Shown one piece after another: positions 9,691 through 17,700 of a stretch of 64,000 nucleotides of DNA. Position numbers and translations under genes: made by a program. Under the pieces are notes generated by a model, which saw nothing but the letters and a program-made list of their open reading frames with translations, searched no databases and had not been told where the DNA came from. Positions within the stretch are counted from its first letter, which is position 1. Each line of letters begins with the position of its first letter. Source of the DNA: Photobacterium atrarenae (GTDB lineage: Bacteria; Pseudomonadota; Gammaproteobacteria; Enterobacterales; Vibrionaceae); NCBI RefSeq assembly GCF_024380015.1, contig NZ_CP101508.1:3224902-3288901 (forward strand). Reading direction: 5' to 3'.

Positions 9691-10392
9691 CTATTGGGTT
9701 TCCAGCAACACCGGGGGCAGCAAGCACTGCTGGCTGTTATCGGCCAGCAAGAGCACCTGGCTGGCTTCAATGCTGTCGCGCCGCACCTTGCCGGCCAGGG
9801 CGACATAGCCGCCAGCCGAGGTCTGGCGCTGTGATACCATACTCTGGGCCGCCTCCGTCACGAAAGTCAGTGGCTTGGCCCGCTGCTCGCCGCACAGGAT
9901 CATGTGCTGCTGTTGCCAGTAGCCCTGAACTAAGCTCAGCCCGGCCTGACGCTGCTGGCGGAGCACCTGTAGCGCTGTATCCACCTGGCGCAGCGGCTCT
10001 GACAGCTCCACCTCTGATAACGGCAACACGCTGCCATCCTGGGTAAAGCGCTGGTAGACCGCTTGTCCCTTGGGATCAAAGCGCAGATGCAGGGTAAACG
10101 GCACCAGGGTGTGCTCGTCCCCCACCCGGGTCCCCTGACGCTTCATTTCGCGCAGCTTGCCCTCATGCCAGCGATATTCAGACTCATAACGCCCACCGTG
10201 TGCCGTCGTGATCACTTCTGCCAGTTTTACCGGTTGGTTCTGTTGCGAGGTATACCAGTACAATGCCGTCGTGTTGCCGTGCTGATAGCCTGCAGCTTGT
10301 GTGGAGAGCGGGGAGATCACTGTATCGGAAACGGCGGTGGTTTCACATCCAGCCAGGAGGGAGAGAAAAACAAAGGGAATAAGACGTTTCAT
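9691..10392 (-). CDS. yjaH: DUF1481 lipoprotein (YjaH family)
   Basis: This is a 233-residue envelope lipoprotein of unknown function. The N-terminus MKRLIPFVFLSLLAGC is a signal peptide with a lipobox (LLAGC, Cys16), so the mature protein should be lipid-anchored. The residue after the cysteine is Glu, which does not favour inner-membrane retention. Assignment rests on position: DUF1481/yjaH lies directly behind hupA in enterobacteria and Vibrionaceae. Its Shine-Dalgarno GGAG sits inside the 3' arm of the hupA terminator hairpin, so read-through messages may be translated poorly. Confidence 0.82.
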   Translation of the reverse strand: MKRLIPFVFLSLLAGCETTAVSDTVISPLSTQAAGYQHGNTTALYWYTSQQNQPVKLAEVITTAHGGRYESEYRWHEGKLREMKRQGTRVGDEHTLVPFTLHLRFDPKGQAVYQRFTQDGSVLPLSEVELSEPLRQVDTALQVLRQQRQAGLSLVQGYWQQQHMILCGEQRAKPLTFVTEAAQSMVSQRQTSAGGYVALAGKVRRDSIEASQVLLLADNSQQCLLPPVLLETQ

Positions 10393-10428
10393 AACAAAAA
10401 CTCCGCCAGATGCGCTATCTGGCGGAGT
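10393..10428 (-). terminator. hupA terminator overlapping the yjaH ribosome-binding site
   Basis: A perfect 12-bp stem (10400-10411 with 10417-10428) on the minus strand is followed by TTTTTG. The GGAG that would serve yjaH is the end of its 3' arm, about 8 nt from the yjaH ATG. Confidence 0.85.
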
Positions 10429-10433
10429 ATAGA

Positions 10434-10706
10434 TTACTTCACTGAGTCTTTCAGTGCTTTACCTGCCACAAATGCAGGAACGTTCGCCGCAGCGATTTGG
10501 ATTTCCTGACCGGTTTGTGGGTTACGGCCAGTACGCGCAGCGCGGTGGTTTACTTTAAATGTACCAAAGCCAATTAGTTGAACCTGGTCACCTTCCTTCA
10601 GCGCGTCAGCAATACCGTCCAGAGTAGACTCCAGGGCAACTTTCGCTTGAGCTTTGGAAAGATCTGCTTTTTCAGCGATCAGGTCAATCAGTTGGGTCTT
10701 GTTCAT
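10434..10706 (-). CDS. hupA: DNA-binding protein HU-alpha
   Basis: This 90-residue histone-like nucleoid protein binds and bends DNA without strict sequence preference and forms HU dimers. It carries the full HU signature: [20 protein letters not shown] at the start, [21 protein letters not shown] in the beta-arm, and the DNA-intercalating proline in the arm tip (RNPQTG). Its position next to yjaH and near yjaG and hemE is the hupA context rather than hupB. A dedicated terminator follows. Confidence 0.98.
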   Translation of the reverse strand: MNKTQLIDLIAEKADLSKAQAKVALESTLDGIADALKEGDQVQLIGFGTFKVNHRAARTGRNPQTGQEIQIAAANVPAFVAGKALKDSVK

Positions 10707-10933
10707 TAGGTTTCCCTTCTAAGGTTTTTCTTAAGACGCATCAACTCTAATTCAAAAGAAGCCCGTGTGGCAAAGGTTTGTCAGCTATGATGTGGCTAGG
10801 TGCGGGCTCTTTAACCATAAACTGAGCGCAAGTTCACAAAATGTTACTTACCGGCCTGCGGAAATAGTTGTATTTATTCCCCGCCGCACCGATTAATATA
10901 CCTGTCACTCTGTTGTTTGTTCATAAGGTAAGC

Positions 10934-11992
10934 ATGATACTCCTAACGATTTACGTCGCAATCGCGATTGGTGTTTCGTTCATTTGTTCGGTTCTTGAAG
11001 CCGTCCTGCTCAGCATTTCGCCGAGCTATATCGGGACCCTGCGTCAGCAAGGCCACCCGTCGGCTGACCGCCTGACAGCCCTGAAAGAAAATATCGACCG
11101 TCCACTGGCATCGATTCTGACCCTCAATACCATCGCCCACACCATCGGAGCAGCAACGGCCGGCGCGCAAGCCGCCGTGGTGTTCGGCAGTCAGTGGCTC
11201 GGGGTATTCTCCGGCGTTTTAACCATAGGTATCCTGCTGTTCTCCGAAATCATCCCGAAAACCATCGGGGCAACCTACTGGCGCCAGCTGGCCCCGGCCT
11301 CCGCCAGTGTGCTGCGCTGGATGGTCTGGGCCCTGACCCCGTTTGTCTGGGTCTCGGAGCAAATTACTCGCCGCCTGTCGCACGGTCACCAGCCACCTAA
11401 GCTGCGTGACGAACTATCGGCAATGGCGATGCTGGCCAAGGAATCGGGCGAGCTGGCCGAAGGCGAATCAAAGATCCTGGCCAACCTGCTCCAGTTCCGC
11501 GAGGTCAGCGTGACCAAGATCATGACCCCACGTCCGGTCTTGTTCCGGGTCGAAGCGGAGCAACCGATCAATGAATTTCTGTCCGTACACAAAGACAGCC
11601 CGTTTTCGCGCCCGCTGGTCTACAGCGAGCAGAAAGATAACATCCTCGGCTTTGTCCACCGCCTGGAGCTGTTTGCCGAAAGCCAGGCCGGTCGCGGCAA
11701 CTATGAACTCGGCACCCTGATGCGCCCGCTCCCGGTGGTCCTCAACACCGCCAGCGTGCCCAAGGCCTTTGAGCAGCTGATGACAGAGCGCTCTCAGCTG
11801 GTGTTGGTGGTCGATGAATACGGCACGGTTCAGGGCCTAGTAACCATGGAAGATATCTTTGAACACCTGGTCGGCGAAGAGATTGTGGATGAAGCCGATA
11901 AGAATACCGATATGCAGCAACTGGCTTTTCAGCGCTGGGAGCGTTGGAAGAAAATGCATGGGGTGATCGAGAGCAAAGACGACGAGTCCTGA
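10934..11992 (+). CDS. CNNM (DUF21) domain / CBS-pair membrane protein
   Basis: This is an inner-membrane protein of the CNNM/CorC/HlyC superfamily, linked in relatives to magnesium or cobalt efflux and resistance. The N-terminal ~175 residues contain four hydrophobic helices of the DUF21 domain, including SEIIPKTIGATYW. A short linker (SAMAMLAKESGELAEGESKIL) leads to two CBS domains (VTKIMTPRPVLF and VLVVDEYGTVQGLVTMEDIFEHLVGEEI). There is no C-terminal CorC/HlyC transporter-associated domain, so it is the short form. The frame is open from 10868, but the ATG at 10934 is preceded by AAGG and starts directly with the first membrane helix. Ion specificity is not known. Confidence 0.85.
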   Translation: MILLTIYVAIAIGVSFICSVLEAVLLSISPSYIGTLRQQGHPSADRLTALKENIDRPLASILTLNTIAHTIGAATAGAQAAVVFGSQWLGVFSGVLTIGILLFSEIIPKTIGATYWRQLAPASASVLRWMVWALTPFVWVSEQITRRLSHGHQPPKLRDELSAMAMLAKESGELAEGESKILANLLQFREVSVTKIMTPRPVLFRVEAEQPINEFLSVHKDSPFSRPLVYSEQKDNILGFVHRLELFAESQAGRGNYELGTLMRPLPVVLNTASVPKAFEQLMTERSQLVLVVDEYGTVQGLVTMEDIFEHLVGEEIVDEADKNTDMQQLAFQRWERWKKMHGVIESKDDES

Positions 11993-12036
11993 TCCGCTAT
12001 CGCCGGCATCCGCAGCAATCCATATCCATCATAACT

Positions 12037-12059
12037 AAGGGGCCCTGCGGCCCCTTTTT
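12037..12059 (+). terminator. Terminator after the CNNM/CBS gene
   Basis: AAGGGGCC pairs with GGCCCCTT around a four-base loop and runs into a T5 tract. The convergent brnQ ends ~30 bp further on. Confidence 0.85.
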
Positions 12060-12091
12060 GATTTCTATCGTTAACCTTGCCGCGCCGCGCC

Positions 12092-13408
12092 TTAACCGCG
12101 CGACCGATCGAAGGCAACCGCAAACCCCCGGCTTTTCAGCTGTTTGGCAACCACCGCGACACCCAACACCAGGGCGGTCGGAACGGCCCAGCCGGCATAA
12201 TAGCCATACAACGGCAGTTCGCGGCTCAACACTGCCTGCAGCTCAGCCGGCATGCCGCCGAGAATATGCAGTGCATCCAGGGCACCGAAAACCAGCGCTG
12301 TCGCCACCGTGCCGACAACCCCGACCGGAGACAAAGCGCGTCGCAGCGGCGCAATCATCAGCAAGGCAATGGCCACCGGATGCAACGCAACCACAGCCGG
12401 CAAGGTGATCGCCAGCAGCTGGTCCAGCCCGATGTTCGCCACCAGCGCCGAGGCCACCATGGTGATCCAGACACAGCCACGGTACGACACCGATGCAAAT
12501 GTCCGGCTGTAGAACTCACTGCCGGCCGTGGTAACCCCAATCGCCGTGGTCAGACACGCCAGCACCATCACCACGCCCAGCAACAGAGTGCCGAACAGGC
12601 CAAACCGCGCCGTGGTAAACGCGGTCAGAATTTCACCGCCGTTGCTATAGTCCTGGCCGCCCTGAGCACTGGTGGCACCGATATAAGCGAGGGAGATATA
12701 AACCAGCGCCATGGCGACGGCATACATCAGGGCTGCGATCAGGGTGTATTTGGCCGTTGCTTTCGGACAGCTGACGCCCATACTCTGAATCGCCCGGAAG
12801 ATGATCCAGCCAAACCCGATCGAGCCCAGGGCATCCATAGTCATATATCCCTGAGTGAGGCCCTCCGCCAGCGCACCGGATACATACGGCCCGGTTGCCG
12901 CACCGACGCCACCCGCCGGGGACCACCAGGCCGCGCCAGCCATCACCACCAGGATCAGCAGCAACATCGGCGTCAACCATTTCCCCAGGGTGTCTACCAG
13001 CTTGCCGGGGTACAAGGCGAACATCACAGTAGCCAGACAAAATACCAGCGAAAATGGGATCAGGGCAGCGTCACCGACGAAAGGGGCAAAGCTGAACTGG
13101 TAGGCAACGGTGATAGCCCGGGGGATCACAAACGCCGGACCGATGACGATAAACACCATCACCCAGAAACTGGTGCCCAACGAGCGTGGCAGGACTGCGG
13201 TCAGGTTATCCGAGCCACCCACCAGCGCCACCATCACCAGGGCCAATGCCGGCAGGCCAACCCCGGTCAGCAGGAATCCCAGCATCCCTTCAACCAGGTT
13301 CTCTCCGGCCTGGTAGCCCAGAAACGGGGGGAAAATCAAATTGCCTGCACCCAGGTACATGGCAAACGTCATAAAGCCCAAAGCGGCGATGTTGCGTGCA
13401 CTTAACAT
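12092..13408 (-). CDS. brnQ: Branched-chain amino acid:cation symporter BrnQ
   Basis: This is a LIV-II-type carrier that imports leucine, isoleucine and valine using sodium or proton symport. The 438-residue, twelve-helix protein begins MLSARNIAALGFMTFAMYLGAGNLIFPP, diagnostic of the family. Signature regions include GPAFVIPRAITVAY and the later segment around TKAYTL-like helices, here TAKYTLIAALMYAVAMAL. An SD GAGGA sits 5 nt before the ATG. The ~260-nt leader encodes a leucine-rich peptide and competing hairpins (separate entries), suggesting control by leucine supply. Confidence 0.95.
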   Translation of the reverse strand: MLSARNIAALGFMTFAMYLGAGNLIFPPFLGYQAGENLVEGMLGFLLTGVGLPALALVMVALVGGSDNLTAVLPRSLGTSFWVMVFIVIGPAFVIPRAITVAYQFSFAPFVGDAALIPFSLVFCLATVMFALYPGKLVDTLGKWLTPMLLLILVVMAGAAWWSPAGGVGAATGPYVSGALAEGLTQGYMTMDALGSIGFGWIIFRAIQSMGVSCPKATAKYTLIAALMYAVAMALVYISLAYIGATSAQGGQDYSNGGEILTAFTTARFGLFGTLLLGVVMVLACLTTAIGVTTAGSEFYSRTFASVSYRGCVWITMVASALVANIGLDQLLAITLPAVVALHPVAIALLMIAPLRRALSPVGVVGTVATALVFGALDALHILGGMPAELQAVLSRELPLYGYYAGWAVPTALVLGVAVVAKQLKSRGFAVAFDRSRG

Positions 13409-13424
13409 AGTCTTCCTCTGTCGG

Positions 13425-13522
13425 AGTCAGCCTGAAAGGTACGAGCAAGGGAGTGGTCAAGATGAAGGAACGACTCTGCCAGCACATCTCAGGCTGACAG
13501 AAAATGGTTCGGCCTGTCAGCC
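13425..13522 (-). promoter_or_regulatory. Candidate attenuation region of the brnQ leader
   Basis: Read on the minus strand, segment 1 (13522-13514, GGCTGACAG) pairs perfectly with segment 2 (13500-13492). Segment 2, extended to 13498-13489, also pairs over 10 bp with segment 3 (13435-13426). The two pairings exclude each other. The leader-peptide stop codon lies inside segment 1, and segment 3 ends ~8 nt from the brnQ Shine-Dalgarno. No T-run follows either hairpin, so any effect would be on translation or Rho access rather than intrinsic termination. Confidence 0.6.
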
Positions 13523-13618
13523 CCGGATAAGTTTCAGAGAGAGCAGGAGGAGCAGGTTTGCCGCCACAACACGCTGGCTGCGGTTGAACAAGCAAGTGGT
13601 CAATGTGGTTGATGACAT
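13517..13618 (-). CDS. Leucine-rich leader peptide upstream of brnQ (candidate)
   Basis: A 33-codon frame (ATG at 13618-13616) encodes MSSTTLTTCLFNRSQRVVAA followed by NLLLLLSLKLIRG. Nine of 33 residues are leucine, seven of them within residues 22-30, with Val17-18 and Ile31 as well. This is the hallmark of amino-acid attenuator peptides such as the leu and ilv leaders. A weak SD-like GGGAT lies 7-8 nt upstream. The frame is open further upstream (to 13705), so the exact start is uncertain. The promoter predicted at 13676-13705 would make a message that begins close to this peptide. Confidence 0.6.
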   Translation of the reverse strand: MSSTTLTTCLFNRSQRVVAANLLLLLSLKLIRG

Positions 13619-13675
13619 ACCCGATCCCGGCTGACGATAAAAAACAGGAAGATACACCTTCCCGATGACCCTAAA

Positions 13676-13705
13676 GTTATAAACGCCCGGCCGATGCTCT
13701 GACAA
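13676..13705 (-). promoter_or_regulatory. Predicted sigma70 promoter of brnQ
   Basis: On the minus strand, TTGTCA (13705-13700), an 18-bp spacer and TATAAC (13681-13676) form a good sigma70 promoter. Transcription would start near 13669, about 260 nt before the brnQ ATG and ~50 nt before the leader peptide. Confidence 0.6.
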
Positions 13706-13832
13706 GCCACAGCCGGGAAGTAAGTGAATTCCTTTGAGATACCGCTAGCATGCTGGTCAATATGACTGGGGAAATCAAGAAATACCAGAGTAAACAACTA
13801 AGGTATTGCGCCTTCGGATGCCTGATACGCAT

Positions 13833-13855
13833 AAAAAAAGAGCCTGACGGCTCTT
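13833..13855 (-). terminator. Terminator of yjaG
   Basis: On the minus strand, AAGAGCC pairs with GGCTCTT around a 4-nt loop and is followed by an uninterrupted T tract. It separates yjaG from the brnQ promoter region. Confidence 0.85.
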
Positions 13856-13893
13856 CTTCGTTCCAGGGTGTCAACTTCAGACAACAGGTGCCT

Positions 13894-14481
13894 TTACAGG
13901 GCGATCCCGATGTTGCTGATCGGCTCTTCGCGCAACTCTTTACGCAAGCCTTTGATCAGCTCGATATCACGCGTCTCCGCTTCTTTCAGCGCCCGGAAAA
14001 TCGCCCACTGCATATCCCACTCGGCACAGACCGCTTCATTGGCTTTCTGATTGTCGTTGCTGATCGCCTCCCCGGTCTGGGCAAATTCCAGATCTGCCAC
14101 CGTCTCTGCCGACAGCGAACTCAGCTTCACCAGGGTTTCCAGCATCAGATCCCGATCCAGCAGGGCATGAAGCAGATCCGCCAGCGCCATACAGGCATCA
14201 ATGGCCGGGTTGACCGCATACAGATCGTAATCTTCAGCGCTCGGGACCAGCTCTTCAAGTTTCTCCAGTTGCTTCTCAAAGTCGATCTTGGCCGATTTCA
14301 CCGTCAGGATCTCCCAAATACTGTCGAGGATCAGGCGGTATTTCTGGGCATCGGCAAACTCAGTTTCCCGGCAGAAAAACGCATAATTCGGGTACATCCG
14401 CTCGCACAGGGAAACCATAAAGGTCATATGTTGCCAGGGCTCTAATTTTTCTAGACGAAGCTGAACAGGATTCTTTAGCAT
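13894..14481 (-). CDS. yjaG: DUF416 family protein (YjaG)
   Basis: This is a 195-residue soluble protein of DUF416. It is almost wholly helical and acidic, with no signal peptide or membrane segment. Family landmarks are LEKLEPWQHMTFMVSLCERMYPNYAFF at the N-terminus and AVNPAIDACMALADLLHALLD in the middle. The function is unknown. It sits in the conserved hemE/yjaG/hupA/yjaH neighbourhood, although here brnQ and the CNNM gene lie between yjaG and hupA. Confidence 0.88.
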   Translation of the reverse strand: MLKNPVQLRLEKLEPWQHMTFMVSLCERMYPNYAFFCRETEFADAQKYRLILDSIWEILTVKSAKIDFEKQLEKLEELVPSAEDYDLYAVNPAIDACMALADLLHALLDRDLMLETLVKLSSLSAETVADLEFAQTGEAISNDNQKANEAVCAEWDMQWAIFRALKEAETRDIELIKGLRKELREEPISNIGIAL

Positions 14482-14651
14482 GGAGTCATCTGCGGTAGTG
14501 ATTTGAATAGGATTTTACTTGATTCGCCGCGTCGGAAAAAGGAAAAAGGAATGCACAAGGTACTAATCATCTCGAAACAACAGCCCCTGCGCAACCCGAT
14601 CGTTTCGAGCGCGGCTGCTAACCTCCAACCAGAGTAAACCAGGGAGCCTCC

Positions 14652-15248
14652 ATGGCATCGCAACAACTTGATAACCTGCTGGATCAAATTCGCCGCTGCG
14701 AGATCTGCAAAGATCATCTCCCACTCGGCCCACGGCCGGTGATCCAGGCAGCCAGCAGCGCCAAGCTGATGATTGTCGGTCAGGCGCCGGGAACCCGGGT
14801 GCATGCGAGCGGGATCCCGTGGAACGATCCGAGCGGTGATCGGCTCCGATCCTGGCTGGCACTGGATCGGGGCACCTTCTACGATCCCAAACAAATCGCC
14901 ATCATGCCGATGGGGCTGTGCTATCCGGGTAAAGGCAAGTCCGGCGATCTACCGCCACGGCCGGAATGTGCCCCACAGTGGCACCCGCAAGTCTGGCCGC
15001 TGTTGCCGGAAGTCGGCATGACCCTGCTGGTCGGCCAGTATGCCCAGCAACGCTACCTCCCGGACAAGCCCAAAACCCTGACCGAGACCGTCAGAGTCTG
15101 GCGGCAATGGGCGCCGCGCTATATTCCGATGCCTCATCCCTCACCGCGCAATACGCTGTGGCTGAAGAAAAACCCATGGTTTGAAGCCGAGGTGGTGCCG
15201 TATATCCGCGATTATGTCCACCAGCACCTGGGGATTGCCGAAGGGTAA
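14652..15248 (+). CDS. Uracil-DNA glycosylase superfamily protein
   Basis: This 198-residue protein has the UDG fold (COG1573-like). Motif 1 is VGQAPGTRVHASGIPWND near residue 40, where family 4 enzymes have GEAPG. The C-terminal motif is MPHPSPRN, as in family 4/5-type HPS. The N-terminal RRCEICKDH cysteines and a further cysteine in PECAPQWHP recall the cluster-binding cysteines of family 4, but spacing and number are not enough for me to assert an iron-sulphur cluster. It probably acts in base-excision repair. It is divergent from yjaG, and a shared bidirectional terminator follows. Confidence 0.82.
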   Translation: MASQQLDNLLDQIRRCEICKDHLPLGPRPVIQAASSAKLMIVGQAPGTRVHASGIPWNDPSGDRLRSWLALDRGTFYDPKQIAIMPMGLCYPGKGKSGDLPPRPECAPQWHPQVWPLLPEVGMTLLVGQYAQQRYLPDKPKTLTETVRVWRQWAPRYIPMPHPSPRNTLWLKKNPWFEAEVVPYIRDYVHQHLGIAEG

Positions 15249-15262
15249 CGTTCGGACATAAA

Positions 15263-15294
15263 AAAAGCCCACGCAATCCACTGCATGGGCTTTT
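15263..15294. terminator. Bidirectional terminator between the UDG-like gene and hemE
   Basis: AAAAGCCCA (15263-15271) pairs with TGGGCTTTT (15286-15294), with A's and T's flanking on either side. The genes are convergent and both end within 30 bp. Confidence 0.88.
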
Positions 15295-15319
15295 CAATCA
15301 TGTTGCTCCGGACAACATG

Positions 15320-16387
15320 TTATTTGTGGTACGGCTTCGACAGCTCGTGCACAGCTTCGACAAACACACCGGCATTTTCCGGCGGTACATCGAGATGGAT
15401 CCCGTGGCCCAGGTTAAACACATGGCCGGTACCGCCATGGCCAAAGCCTTCCAGAATCGTCGCGACCTCTTGGCGAATGCGCTCAGGTTGTGCGTACAGC
15501 ATGGATGGATCCATGTTGCCCTGCAGCGCCACTTTGTCGCCGACACGGCGCTTGGCATCGGCAATATTGATAGTCCAGTCCAGGCCCACCGCATCACAGC
15601 CGGTCGCTGCGATTTGCTCAAGCCACATGCCGCCATTCTTGGTAAACAGGGTGACCGGGACGCGGCGACCATCGTTTTCACGGATCAGCCCGTCGACAAT
15701 CTTATGCATGTAGCGCAGGGAGAACTCGTTGTAATCACGCGGGGTCAGCACGCCACCCCAGGTATCAAACACCATCACCGACTGGGCACCGGCTTTGATC
15801 TGGGCATTCAGGTACTCAACCACACTATCGGCCAGTTTATCCAGCAGTGCATGCAAGGTCGCCGGCTCGGCGTACATCATCTTCTTGATTTTGGTGAACG
15901 CTTTCGAGCTGCCACCTTCGACCATATAAGTTGCCAGGGTCCATGGGCTACCCGAGAATCCGATCAAAGGCACTTCGCCCTGCAGATCTTTGCGGATCTG
16001 GCGCACGGCATTCATCACATACTGCAACTCACCTTCCGGATCCGGCAGGCCAATTTTATCCACATCGGCCTTGCAGGTGATTGGACGCTCAAACTTTGGT
16101 CCTTCACCGGCTTCGAAATACAGCCCCAGGCCCATCGCATCCGGAATGGTCAGGATATCTGAAAATAGAATGGCAGCATCCAACGGAAAACGGCGCAGCG
16201 GCTGTAGCGTCACTTCACTCGCCAGCTCAGCATTCTTGCACAGTGACATGAAGTCGCCGGCCACACTGCGGGTTGCACGGTACTCCGGCAGATAACGGCC
16301 GGCCTGGCGCATCATCCACACTGGGGTGCAATCGACCGGCTGCTTCAGCAGCGCACGTAGGTAGCGGTCATTCTTTAATTCGCTCAT
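15320..16387 (-). CDS. hemE: Uroporphyrinogen decarboxylase
   Basis: HemE removes four carboxyl groups from uroporphyrinogen III to give coproporphyrinogen III in cytosolic haem synthesis. The protein is 355 residues, the usual length. The substrate-binding N-terminal motif [16 protein letters not shown] is complete. The catalytic Asp lies in [12 protein letters not shown], and [17 protein letters not shown] and [16 protein letters not shown] are also family hallmarks. In this genome it is separated from nudC by an accessory pair of exported-protein genes. Confidence 0.98.
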   Translation of the reverse strand: MSELKNDRYLRALLKQPVDCTPVWMMRQAGRYLPEYRATRSVAGDFMSLCKNAELASEVTLQPLRRFPLDAAILFSDILTIPDAMGLGLYFEAGEGPKFERPITCKADVDKIGLPDPEGELQYVMNAVRQIRKDLQGEVPLIGFSGSPWTLATYMVEGGSSKAFTKIKKMMYAEPATLHALLDKLADSVVEYLNAQIKAGAQSVMVFDTWGGVLTPRDYNEFSLRYMHKIVDGLIRENDGRRVPVTLFTKNGGMWLEQIAATGCDAVGLDWTINIADAKRRVGDKVALQGNMDPSMLYAQPERIRQEVATILEGFGHGGTGHVFNLGHGIHLDVPPENAGVFVEAVHELSKPYHK

Positions 16388-16521
16388 TCGGGACTCCCTG
16401 GGTAAATTCTGCGGCGTATTGTATCACTCCAGGTCGGCAACAAAAGAGCGCGATTGTTAAGCAGATCATGTTTATCACAACAATCCACGCACCGGGTTTG
16501 CGACATCACACGCTACCGTGG

Positions 16522-16614
16522 TACAAAATCTGCGCGCTAGCAATAATAACAATGATATTGCTCGTCACAGAGCACGATAACTGCACCTTACCCCTCCCCG
16601 CGGAGGGTTTTTTT
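16522..16614 (+). ncRNA. Candidate small RNA or attenuator upstream of hemE
   Basis: On the strand opposite hemE, an extended -10 (TGGTACAAA, element at 16522-16527) with TTGCGA 18 bp upstream could start a transcript near 16534. It would form AGCAATA/TATTGCT (16539-16545 with 16556-16562) or the overlapping, competing TGCTC/GAGCA (16559-16563 with 16570-16574). It would end at a clear terminator, CCCTCC/GGAGGG plus T7 (16592-16614). No gene follows on this strand, so the ~80-nt product looks like a free RNA. I do not recognise a known family. Confidence 0.4.
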
Positions 16615-16697
16615 ATGCCCTAAACAGGCCAGTGACAGCACAGATATAGCCATGGCCATACCCGGCAAAGCCCCCAGCCAGCAAAGTTCCGAAGCCC

Positions 16698-16862
16698 TAA
16701 TACCAATCACAGTCGTCAGTGTTCAGAAATAGCGCAGGAAAAATCCTTGAGAACAAGGTGGGATTTTTCGATAAGCAGTTATTCTACATTCAAAAACCCT
16801 AACGCAGTTATCGCGCGTTTTAACAAGCTAGGATGACCAGTTACTTGCAATGATTAGTATAA
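16698..16862. repeat. MITE-like interspersed repeat, complete copy
   Basis: This 165-bp non-coding element has imperfect 12-bp terminal inverted repeats (TAATACCAATCA and, reversed, TTATACTAATCA; 10 of 12 match). The interior, including TTGAGAACAAGG and AAGCTAGGATGACCAGTTAC, recurs at 39499-39646 with roughly 80% identity. It encodes no protein and fits a non-autonomous element of a kind I recall as common in Vibrio and Photobacterium. Confidence 0.78.
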
Positions 16863-16869
16863 GATCAAG

Positions 16870-16891
16870 AAAGGAGGCTCACGCCTCCTTT
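16870..16891 (-). terminator. Terminator of the exported-protein pair
   Basis: AAAGGAGGC/GCCTCCTTT (16870-16878 with 16883-16891) forms a 9-bp stem with a 4-nt loop. On the minus strand it follows the gene ending at 16926. The MITE-like repeat starts 8 bp beyond it. Confidence 0.7.
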
Positions 16892-16925
16892 GCCCTCACA
16901 TGACGGCATCGACCGCCTGCATCCG

Positions 16926-17696
16926 TTAGCCCGCAATCAACTCGCAGACTTTTTTAGTGATCCCGGCTAAATACCCTTGAGCCAGGTAGGACGGACACAA
17001 GGCTGCCTGTACTTCAGAGGAATGCTTCAGGTACCCCTCTGCCCCTGTCAGTTTATGATCCAGGCAGTGTTGGGTCGCAACAGCTAACGCCGTCTGATAG
17101 TGCTGGTGTTTGGGCAACGCTAAGGTCTCCAGCACGCCTTTCGCCACATCCGCCTCTTGACAGTAATCGGCATTGCGCTGCACGGCCGGTGCGAAGAACG
17201 GGACCGATGCGGTCGATGAAACCTGCTTCAGCGACCGTTGCCCCTGCTGGAACAGCATATCCGCCGGGGCAGAGAAATGAGTCAGCGTTTGAGCATACTC
17301 ATAGGTACAGGCCGCATTCCCGTAGCGGTAACATGGCGCGTAATATTGCTCAGCCTGCATCAGGTAGATAGCGGTAAACTCACGATTGTTCGCCAACTGC
17401 GGGTACTGCAACGCCAAGCCTTTGCCAACACCGACCACATCTTCAAGGCTCACCGTGCTCGTTAGCGATTTCAGAAACGCCACCCCAGCCTGATCAACCA
17501 ATGTCTGCCAGGTCGCTCCCCGCTCTGCCGGACTGACATCCTGCAAATGCGTGATCACCTCTGTCCAGGCCTGCTGCCGGGCCAGTTGCTGGAGCTCATC
17601 GAGCGAGTAAACCTGCTGCTCGGCCTGAGCGCCGACCGCTACCAGCGCCAAACCGATAACCGCGACCCGGGCACCAGATTTCAAGCGTTCCATCAT
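16926..17696 (-). CDS. Exported protein of unknown function, about 256 residues
   Basis: I do not recognise this family. The frame is open from 17753, but the ATG at 17696 (or 17693) directly precedes a signal peptide (MMERLKSGARVAVIGLALVAVGAQAEQ) and lies 4 nt past the stop of the upstream gene, so I choose it. The mature part is mostly helical and cysteine-containing (PCYRYGNAACTYEY, DYCQEADVAKG, QHCLDHKLTG, ALCPSYLAQ, KKVCELI). The even spacing is compatible with disulphides and perhaps helical repeats. It forms a two-gene operon with the gene at 17701. Neither gene belongs to the usual hemE-nudC neighbourhood, so the pair may be acquired. Confidence 0.75.
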   Translation of the reverse strand: MMERLKSGARVAVIGLALVAVGAQAEQQVYSLDELQQLARQQAWTEVITHLQDVSPAERGATWQTLVDQAGVAFLKSLTSTVSLEDVVGVGKGLALQYPQLANNREFTAIYLMQAEQYYAPCYRYGNAACTYEYAQTLTHFSAPADMLFQQGQRSLKQVSSTASVPFFAPAVQRNADYCQEADVAKGVLETLALPKHQHYQTALAVATQHCLDHKLTGAEGYLKHSSEVQAALCPSYLAQGYLAGITKKVCELIAG

Positions 17697-17700
17697 CTTA

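Noticed and set aside
12077..13405. Long open frame of 442 codons opposite brnQ
   Set aside because: It is the antisense shadow of brnQ. Its composition (Gln, Arg, His-rich) and lack of any domain show it is a by-product of high GC at codon third positions.
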